Below the pieces are notes generated by a model. The model made no database searches, was not told the DNA's origin, and saw only the letters and a list, made by a program, of their open reading frames with translations. From assembly GCA_964469555.1 (NCBI GenBank), contig CAYYAQ010000189.1, positions 1 through 10,087 of the forward strand: a stretch of 10,087 nucleotides of DNA, given 5' to 3'. This DNA comes from CAYYAQ01 sp964469555. Lineage in GTDB: Bacteria > Planctomycetota > UBA1135 > UBA2386. Numbering within the stretch: position 1 is the stretch's first letter; each line of letters opens with the position of its first letter. Of this stretch, positions 1-5,445 are shown piece after piece. The translations under genes and the position numbers were made by a program.

Positions 1-1741
1 CCTGGTTGGAAGGGTTGCGCTTCGCCTTGTCGTTCGTGGTGAGGTCGGGACTGATGATGCGCCACGTATCGCCGCGGTCCACGGATCGGAAAAGGTAGTT
101 CGAACCGAAGAAGACGGTGCGCGGGTTGTGCGGCGACAGCAGGAGCGGACTGCTCCAGTTGAAGCGGAACTGTGGCGGCAACTTCGCGCGTTGCGGGTCC
201 CGTCCGAAGAACCAGTGTTCGCCCGGCGAGATGGTGTACCGGGTGTGCGTCTCCTCGAAGTCAGGGACCACGTGATCCTTGAAGTTCACGATCGTTTCGG
301 GCGTCGGCGTGATGAACGCGTGCTCGCGAGTCTCGGCATTCAGACGCGCGCAGAAACCGACGTGGTTGACGATGTAGATCGTGCGCCAGTCCGTCGGGTC
401 GATCTGCGAGTGAAAGCCATCCCCTTCGCCGATCCAGGTGTTGTGCGCGTTGAGAATGCCGCGCGGCTCGCGGCTGTTGCTCGGTCCCATCCACAGACCG
501 TTGTCTTGCAGGCCACCGACCACCCAGTACGGATCGCGCATGTCGACACCGATCGCGTAGTACTGGCCGATCGCCATGTTGTTGAGGAACGTGATCGACT
601 TCCCGCCGTCGACGGTCAGCTGCGCGCCCTGGTCGGTCGCGCTGTACCAGATCCTGCTGTCGGTCGGCGAGATCCACATGTCGTGGTCATCGCCGCCGCC
701 GCCCCACCATCGGTTGCCGAACGACTTGCCGCCGTCCTTCGACACCTTGAAGCTCCGCGACACGACGTAAATGCGGTTCGAGTCGATCGGGTCGATCGCG
801 ATCTGCCCGTGGTAGAAGGGCCGAACGTTGTGCTTCAGCAGGAAGCGCCATGTCTTACCCGCGTCGTCCGAACGATAGACGCCCGAACCAGGCACGCCCT
901 TGGGCAACTCCTCGTCGGCTTCGACCGCCGCGACCAGGATGCGCGGGTCGCCGCGGTGGATCGAGATATCAATCTGGCCGGTGTCGCCGGTGGGCAAACC
1001 GTTCGTCAGCTTGCGCCACGTCGCGCCCCCATCCGTCGACTTGTACATCCCCCCCGTGGAGCCGCCGCTCTGGAAGCTCCACGGCTTCCGGACGCGGTGG
1101 TACATCCCGACGTAGATCACGTCCGGGTTGCCGGGCTCGAGCTCGATGTCCGTGCCACCGACCTTGGGATCGTCCGGCAGTCCGCCCGCGAGCTTCTTCC
1201 ACGACGCGCCGCCATCCGTCGTCTTGTAGATCCCCCGGCTGCCGGAGTACCCCCACAAGTGCCCGATCGCCGCGACGTAGACGATGTCCGGGTTGTCCGG
1301 GTGGATCTTGATCTCGTCGATCTGGTGCGTGTCGCGCAGTCCCATGTTGCGAAACGTGCGACCGCCGTCTGTCGACTTGTAGATGCCGTCTCCCCACCCG
1401 CTGCTGTTGCGGTTTGCGGACTCGCCGGTGCCAACCCAGATGATGTTCGGGTCTTTTTGAGAGAGGGCCACGTCGCCGATCGAACCGGCACCGTAGTCAT
1501 CAAAGATCGCCTGCCACGTCACCCCGGCGTTTGTCGACTTGAACACGCCGCCGGATGCCGAGGCGATCAGCACGTGGCGGTAGTCGGTGTCGAGCGCGTC
1601 GATCGCCGCGATGCGGCCCATCATGTTCGCGGGACCGATGTTCCGCCAGCGGAGGTCGCGGGTGAGTTCCGGCCACTGCGCGCTGCAGGGCGCGTCGACG
1701 ACGGCGAGAGCGAGGAGAGCGAGGGTCAGCGGGCGTGACAT
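1..1741 (-). CDS. Secreted VPS10/sortilin-like Asp-box (BNR) beta-propeller protein, C-terminus off the window
   Basis: The frame reads without a stop from an ATG at 1741 down to the window start, giving 580 residues and no end. Residues 1-21 form a signal peptide with a hydrophobic core (LTLALLALAVV) and a likely signal peptidase I site at CSA-Q, so the protein is exported. At least seven Asp-box repeats (S/T-x-D-x-G-x-T-W) follow, near residues 68, 122, 173, 234, 290, 332, 375 and 552, for example KSTDGGRTF and KSTDGGATW; some are degenerate. GGGGDDHDMW near 346 and GLQDNGLWMGPS near 409 are motifs I recall from the large bacterial 'VPS10 domain / glycosyl hydrolase BNR repeat' family, whose members are usually about 1000 residues. 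Roughly half is therefore visible. The fold is a many-bladed propeller; the substrate is unknown and enzymatic activity is not shown. No Shine-Dalgarno precedes the ATG. The gene lies 38 bp downstream of the PDZ gene on the same strand and may be co-transcribed with it. Confidence 0.88.
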   Translation of the reverse strand, partial: MSRPLTLALLALAVVDAPCSAQWPELTRDLRWRNIGPANMMGRIAAIDALDTDYRHVLIASASGGVFKSTNAGVTWQAIFDDYGAGSIGDVALSQKDPNIIWVGTGESANRNSSGWGDGIYKSTDGGRTFRNMGLRDTHQIDEIKIHPDNPDIVYVAAIGHLWGYSGSRGIYKTTDGGASWKKLAGGLPDDPKVGGTDIELEPGNPDVIYVGMYHRVRKPWSFQSGGSTGGMYKSTDGGATWRKLTNGLPTGDTGQIDISIHRGDPRILVAAVEADEELPKGVPGSGVYRSDDAGKTWRFLLKHNVRPFYHGQIAIDPIDSNRIYVVSRSFKVSKDGGKSFGNRWWGGGGDDHDMWISPTDSRIWYSATDQGAQLTVDGGKSITFLNNMAIGQYYAIGVDMRDPYWVVGGLQDNGLWMGPSNSREPRGILNAHNTWIGEGDGFHSQIDPTDWRTIYIVNHVGFCARLNAETREHAFITPTPETIVNFKDHVVPDFEETHTRYTISPGEHWFFGRDPQRAKLPPQFRFNWSSPLLLSPHNPRTVFFGSNYLFRSVDRGDTWRIISPDLTTNDKAKRNPSNQ

Positions 1742-1756
1742 ACCACGAGCGTAGAG

Positions 1757-1777
1757 GAATCCCGGCGTCGGGGATTC
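1757..1777 (-). promoter_or_regulatory. Perfect 7-bp intergenic hairpin between the PDZ gene and the VPS10-like gene
   Basis: GAATCCC at 1757-1763 is exactly complementary to GGGATTC at 1771-1777, with a 7-nt loop. In the minus-strand transcript the hairpin starts 2 nt after the stop codon of the PDZ gene and ends 15 nt before the ATG of the VPS10-like gene. No U-run follows in the transcript (the next bases are CTCTACGCTC), so it is not a typical intrinsic terminator. It could be a processing or stability element, or a partial attenuator between two operon genes. The structure is seen; the role is inferred. Confidence 0.4.
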
Positions 1778-1779
1778 AG

Positions 1780-2889
1780 CTATTTCATCGCGTACGTCAG
1801 CGTCATCTCCCGCCCGCGCCGCAACACCACGATTCGGAAGTTCCAAACACCCTTCTTGTGCAACCGCGTGCCGGCGCGTGTCGCCCCCGCGAGAGTCTTG
1901 ACCGGGATCCCGTTGAGGGACAGCACGACGTCGCCGATGTTCACACCGAACTTCTTTGCGTGCGACGACAGGTTGCGCACTTCGATGCCTTTCACGTCGG
2001 GTCGGTCGTAGCTTCGTGCCGTGACGTGCTCGATCGCCTTCGCGCCCAAGTAGTCCATGTGCCGCGTCGTGATCTCGTAGCGCTGGCGACGGATCACCGG
2101 TGCAGCCAGGTCCGTCCAGTCCTCGGTGGCAGCACCCGTCGGCGACGTGCTCTTCGACGCGACGCGACCTCCTTGCGGCGGCGAATCACCCGCACCGAAA
2201 CCGGTCGCATTCCCGACGGAGACGAGGCGCGTCTTGCGAATCGTCTGCGTGCGATAGTTGCCCTGTTCGTCCTTCTCCTCCTCGATCCGGATCTCGAACG
2301 TCGCCATCGATGCGTCCGCGGCGACTCGCGACAGCACGGCGTATTCGAACGGCGGCCAGAGGGGCTGACCGATCTGGAGATGGTGAACCGGCACCGACAA
2401 GACGACCGGTTCAAGCGAACGATTGGGGCGTCGGCCTCGTGGAATCGTATTCAGCTGGACCGCCACAGGCTTCAGGGCTTCCGGAACATCTACGTCGACG
2501 AGGTACCGCACGACGACTCCCGTGTTGTCTCCGGCGTGCATGATGCAGGCGAGCTCGATCAAGGTCGTGAGATCGACCGCGGTCGGCTCGGGGGGAATTG
2601 TTGTGGGCCCGGGAGAGTCCGTGATCTCTTCTTCGGCCTTCCCCATCAAGTTCACCTTCGCGAATTGCTCCCAGAACCACCGAGCCTCCTTCCCATGGTA
2701 GTTCCAATCCAGGTGCCTCGAAACGCCAGCCATGCCACGCTTCTTCAGCCCGCGATTCTCATTCCCGATCCGCGTCTGCTCCGCCCGCAGATCCACGGTG
2801 TTCGACAGCGTGTCGTATCCGTTCCAGGCGACCCCGCACAGCGATGCCGCGGACACGGAGTACAGAAGTGGAATGACTGGGATTCTCAT
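1780..2889 (-). CDS. Membrane-anchored protein with C-terminal PDZ-like domain (GspC-like layout)
   Basis: The protein has 369 residues. A short basic start and a hydrophobic stretch at about 4-22 act as signal anchor or signal peptide. A hydrophilic, possibly coiled segment (33-52, DLRAEQTRIGNENRGLKKRG) follows, then an uncharacterised region to about 290. The last 70 residues resemble a PDZ domain: KGIEVRNLS near 300, then FGVNIGDVVLSLNGIPVKT at 314-332, the usual 'G-hxxGD-hhhxhNG-x-x' signature, ending in REMTLTYAMK. A membrane anchor, a periplasmic middle and a terminal PDZ recall type II secretion protein GspC, but I see no clear homology-region motif and no other secretion gene nearby, so that is only a layout similarity. 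The ATG at 2889 is supported by GGAGG 7 nt upstream, the only good ribosome binding site in the window, which lies inside a hairpin. The VPS10-like gene follows 38 bp downstream. Confidence 0.82.
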   Translation of the reverse strand: MRIPVIPLLYSVSAASLCGVAWNGYDTLSNTVDLRAEQTRIGNENRGLKKRGMAGVSRHLDWNYHGKEARWFWEQFAKVNLMGKAEEEITDSPGPTTIPPEPTAVDLTTLIELACIMHAGDNTGVVVRYLVDVDVPEALKPVAVQLNTIPRGRRPNRSLEPVVLSVPVHHLQIGQPLWPPFEYAVLSRVAADASMATFEIRIEEEKDEQGNYRTQTIRKTRLVSVGNATGFGAGDSPPQGGRVASKSTSPTGAATEDWTDLAAPVIRRQRYEITTRHMDYLGAKAIEHVTARSYDRPDVKGIEVRNLSSHAKKFGVNIGDVVLSLNGIPVKTLAGATRAGTRLHKKGVWNFRIVVLRRGREMTLTYAMK

Positions 2890-2894
2890 CGGCG

Positions 2895-2919
2895 CGCCTC
2901 CGTCTCTTCGACGGAGGCG
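2895..2919 (-). promoter_or_regulatory. Perfect 10-bp hairpin sequestering the Shine-Dalgarno of the PDZ gene
   Basis: CGCCTCCGTC at 2895-2904 is perfectly complementary to GACGGAGGCG at 2910-2919, with a 5-nt loop. Read on the minus strand, the order is the arm with CCTCC, loop GAAGA, the arm with GGAGG (plus-strand positions 2897-2901), then CGCGCCG and the ATG at 2889. The Shine-Dalgarno is therefore fully paired with an anti-Shine-Dalgarno, and the stem ends 5 nt before the start codon. This is the geometry of an RNA thermometer or of a site opened by a protein, small RNA or ribosome. An alternative is a DNA operator, since the inverted repeat lies in a divergent 100-bp promoter region. 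Pairing and spacing are seen; regulation is inferred. Confidence 0.6.
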
Positions 2920-2963
2920 TCGCCCCGGTTATTCCCCGCACCATCCGGATATCCTCCGCTGTT

Positions 2964-3000
2964 ATGCTGTCCGTCATGCTGACCGTGACATGCTGACCGT
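2964..3000 (+). repeat. Three tandem near-copies of ATGCTGnCCGT at the start of the DUF2314-like gene
   Basis: The copies lie at 2964-2974 (ATGCTGTCCGT), 2976-2986 and 2990-3000 (both ATGCTGACCGT). Each contains an ATG, but only the third, at 2990, is in frame with the gene. The first two share another frame that reads MLSVMLTVTC and stops at the TGA at 2994-2996, overlapping the real start by 7 nt. The repeat may be a small slippage duplication, or a mini-leader whose termination feeds reinitiation at 2990. Confidence 0.6.
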
Positions 3001-3901
3001 GAAGTGCACCGGGACACCCACCCTCATCGCCACGGTCTTCATGGCCGCGACCTTGCTGACGTCGGGCGCCGCCGGTCAGTCCGATGTGATCGAGACCAAG
3101 AGAGCACAGGTCAAGGCCGACGCGACGGCAGCGCGCGCGACCTGGAAGCGGTTCGAGGCGACGTTCGCGAAGAAGGAGGGCGATCGCTTCCTCGTCAAGA
3201 AGCTCTTCGTCGAAGGCAAGGCCAAGGACAGGTTGGAGGAGCTTTTGTGGCTGACAGTGACCGGACTGAAAGACGGCAAGGTCACGGCCGTCGTCGCCAA
3301 TCGTCCCGTCGTCGTCCACAACACGAAAATGCGGGCGACCGTGACGTTTCCTGCCAGCGAGATCATGGACTGGCTGGTGATGAAGAACCGGCAGAACTAC
3401 GCGGGGGGCTACAGCCTGCGGGATGCCGAACCCTACCGGTCCATGCGTCACGAAGCGGACAGGGCGAACCTGCCGTTCTTCCTGCTCGACGACTTCCTCG
3501 CCGGACTCGACCTCCGCGGCCCGCGACCGGGCAAGGACCTGAAGAGCTTCAAGAAGACCACGTGGATGAGGATCTGGGTCGAACTCAAGCGCAGCGGCAA
3601 AGTCGAAAAGGAACTGCAGGCCCGCGAGAAGCAATACGGGAAGGACTTCGACGAGATCGTGATCCCACGGTCGGAGATCACGATCCTCCTGACCCGCAAG
3701 GGCAAGCCCAACACCACGACGTACAAGCTGAAGAGCGAGGCGAAGGCCGGCTTCGCGCGGGGCGAGCTCCTGTTCAAGATCCACCCGAAGGCTCGGGAGT
3801 TCTATCGCAAGGAGAAGAACGCCCACTTCCTCGGGATGATGTGGGTGAGCGTGAACGAGAAGGGCGTCCCCACCTACATCGCGAACACGAACGCGAAGTA
3901 G
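2990..3901 (+). CDS. Secreted DUF2314-like domain protein
   Basis: The protein has 303 residues. The start at 2990 gives a normal signal peptide (MLTVKCTGTPTLIATVFMAATLLTSGAAGQ), hydrophobic at about 11-23 and probably cleaved near AAG-Q. The frame stays open further upstream, but that part lies antisense to the PDZ gene and would bury the signal peptide. Residues about 62-145 match my recollection of the DUF2314 family (E. coli YegJ type): RFLVKKLF at 66-73, EELLWL at 83-88, a hydrophobic strand ending NRP at 104-106, ASEIMDWLV at 122-130, and AGGYSLR at 138-144. Its function is unknown. Most DUF2314 proteins I know are shorter; here a Lys- and Arg-rich second half (about 150-303) ends in KNAHFLGMMWVSVNEKGVPTY, which I do not recognise. 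No Shine-Dalgarno is visible. The gene is divergent from the PDZ gene and convergent with the propeller gene 15 bp away. Confidence 0.8.
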   Translation: MLTVKCTGTPTLIATVFMAATLLTSGAAGQSDVIETKRAQVKADATAARATWKRFEATFAKKEGDRFLVKKLFVEGKAKDRLEELLWLTVTGLKDGKVTAVVANRPVVVHNTKMRATVTFPASEIMDWLVMKNRQNYAGGYSLRDAEPYRSMRHEADRANLPFFLLDDFLAGLDLRGPRPGKDLKSFKKTTWMRIWVELKRSGKVEKELQAREKQYGKDFDEIVIPRSEITILLTRKGKPNTTTYKLKSEAKAGFARGELLFKIHPKAREFYRKEKNAHFLGMMWVSVNEKGVPTYIANTNAK

Positions 3902-3916
3902 AAGAGCCAGCGGAGG

Positions 3917-5311
3917 CTACCTGAAGGCGAACGAGAACAAATCCGCGTGCATCATCTGCACGCGAATCCGCACGGGGGTCCCCGCCAGGTGGCTGACGTC
4001 ACCGCCCCTCTTCCACGTCACGGCGCGACCGGCGTCGTCGCCACGCAGCGCGACACAATCGTCGACGCTGAAACCCGGGATCGCCTTTCCAGCCCCGTCG
4101 TCGAGCCCGCACCGGATCGAACCCTTCGCACCCGTCTTGAAGTTGAAGATGAGCTTCTTGCCGTCGAACTCGATGGACTTCGTCAAGAACGTGCCACCGG
4201 GCTGGCCGGCGTGCACCGACACGAAGCCGTCGACCCGAAACGCAAACCGACGCAACCGGCTGTCGGGCCCGGTGTAGTAGGCCTCGGTCGCGTAGACCGA
4301 GTACTCGTCGTCACGACCGGGCAGCGTGACCAACCCCCACGCCATGTAGTTGCTCCGGTTGCCGCCGCGGTCCTTCGGCGCGGCCTCGGGGATCAACGCC
4401 TTCGGATACCGGCGAAACGTGAGGCCGTCCCGACTCGCCATGAACACCGGCTCGACGCGGCTCCCCTTCCTGGGAAGGTAGCGCGTCGGGAAGCCGATCA
4501 GGATGTGCGGTGCGCGCGGGCAGGGCAGGATCGCGTTCGTGTAGAGGTGCTCATTGGGCGCGTCACCGTACTTCAGTAGAACGGGATCCGTCCACTGCAC
4601 GAAGTCCTTGGACGTGCCGGTCATGATCGCGCGAACTCCGCGGGCGAAGGCGCGGTGGTACTCGCGGTACGCGCCGAGGTGCGGATCCCAGAACGCGAGG
4701 TTCTGGGAGTCGAACGCGCCCGCCGTGATCACCGGTTCATCGCGGATCCGAGACCAACGCAGACCGTCGGGGGATTGGAATACATACAGACCTTTCTTGC
4801 CCCGAGGACGACCACGCGCGATCGCTTTGTAGCGCGCACCAGGTTTGCACTTCGGATTCCCGTCCTTGAACACGGTGAAGCAGTGCGTGCCGATCCCGTC
4901 CCACACGATGTTGTTGTCTTTCGCACCACCGAACTCGAAGAGTCCCAGCTTCGGTTTCGTCCACAAAACGCCGTCCACGCTCTCCGCGTAGCAGGTCACC
5001 TCTCGATGCGTCGCCCTCCGCTTCTTCTCGTCGTAGTGCGAACCACGGTAGTACATCCGGAACTTCTTCCCGTCCCTGAAGATCGTGTAGTACGCGCACG
5101 TGTTCCCTTCCCAAGCTTCGTCCGTCACAAGCACGACTTCACGCGGCGAGGGGCGATGCATGACGAGCCGCAATCCCTGGTCCATGCTCTCGATCAGATG
5201 GTCGTCGACGAAGGGCTCACACCGCGAGCCGATCTTCACTACCGAGGTCGACTGGGCACCGAGACCCTCCAGTGCCAACACGATCGCGAGTCTGCTGATC
5301 CATTTCGTCAT
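3917..5311 (-). CDS. Secreted glycoside-hydrolase-like five-bladed propeller protein (planctomycete type)
   Basis: The protein has 464 residues. The signal peptide is MTKWISRLAIVLALEGLGAQ, with a short hydrophobic core at about 7-18. Just after it, EPFVDDHLIE (32-41) and the segments LRLVMHRP (47-54), CYAESVDGVLWTKPKLGLFEF (107-127), NIVWDGIGTH (134-143), DSQNLAFWD (201-209), EHLYTN (254-259), GNRSNYMAWGL (317-327) and RLRRFAFRVDGFVSVHA (352-368) are typical of a large family of exported proteins in Planctomycetota. These are distantly like GH32/GH43/sialidase propellers. Residues about 370-464 form a beta-sandwich-like tail (SIEFDGKKLIFNFKTGAKGSIR, HADLFSFAFR) found at the end of many members. 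A role in polysaccharide handling is the usual guess, but no substrate is established and I cannot assign catalytic acids with confidence. The ATG at 5311 has at best a weak GGGA about 8 nt upstream. Confidence 0.82.
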   Translation of the reverse strand: MTKWISRLAIVLALEGLGAQSTSVVKIGSRCEPFVDDHLIESMDQGLRLVMHRPSPREVVLVTDEAWEGNTCAYYTIFRDGKKFRMYYRGSHYDEKKRRATHREVTCYAESVDGVLWTKPKLGLFEFGGAKDNNIVWDGIGTHCFTVFKDGNPKCKPGARYKAIARGRPRGKKGLYVFQSPDGLRWSRIRDEPVITAGAFDSQNLAFWDPHLGAYREYHRAFARGVRAIMTGTSKDFVQWTDPVLLKYGDAPNEHLYTNAILPCPRAPHILIGFPTRYLPRKGSRVEPVFMASRDGLTFRRYPKALIPEAAPKDRGGNRSNYMAWGLVTLPGRDDEYSVYATEAYYTGPDSRLRRFAFRVDGFVSVHAGQPGGTFLTKSIEFDGKKLIFNFKTGAKGSIRCGLDDGAGKAIPGFSVDDCVALRGDDAGRAVTWKRGGDVSHLAGTPVRIRVQMMHADLFSFAFR

Positions 5312-5349
5312 GCCGCGTTCCCAATGAAAGGACGGAACAAACTTGTCAT

Positions 5350-5362
5350 GCCGGATCCCGGC
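5350..5362. promoter_or_regulatory. Small inverted repeat in the 134-bp divergent promoter region
   Basis: GCCGG at 5350-5354 and CCGGC at 5358-5362 are complementary around ATC, giving a 13-bp near-palindrome. It lies between the divergent propeller gene (start 5311) and peptidase gene (start 5446), where both promoters must be. It could be an operator, but 5-bp GC-rich repeats are common by chance in DNA of this composition. No clear -35/-10 pair was found on either strand of 5312-5445. Confidence 0.15.
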
Positions 5363-5445
5363 TGGCGTCGGTCGTCCATTCGGCTAGAGTAGCGCTGGTG
5401 GGTGCACGGGAGGGCATCGGCGCTGCCACTATCGCAAACGTGACC

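Noticed and set aside
128..1738. A 536-residue plus-strand reading frame opposite the VPS10-like gene.
   Set aside because: Its product is Arg/Val/Asp-rich with no domain or signal, while the minus strand encodes clear Asp-box repeats and a signal peptide. It is an antisense shadow of high-GC codon use.
1780..2889. Calling the PDZ protein GspC of a type II secretion system.
   Set aside because: Only the layout (N-terminal anchor, C-terminal PDZ) agrees. No other gsp gene is in the window and I see no clear homology-region sequence.
2732..2989. N-terminal extension of the DUF2314-like gene back to the ATG at 2732.
   Set aside because: It would lie antisense to the PDZ gene start, be Arg/Ser-rich, and place the signal peptide 86 residues inside the protein.
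3898..3922. Possible bidirectional terminator between the convergent DUF2314-like and propeller genes.
   Set aside because: Only a weak, bulged GTA..GCC / GGC-TAC pairing is possible and there is no T-run on either strand.
5398..5445. GTG start at 5398 for the S9 peptidase.
   Set aside because: It adds 16 residues before an otherwise normal signal peptide and has no ribosome binding site; the ATG at 5446 fits better.
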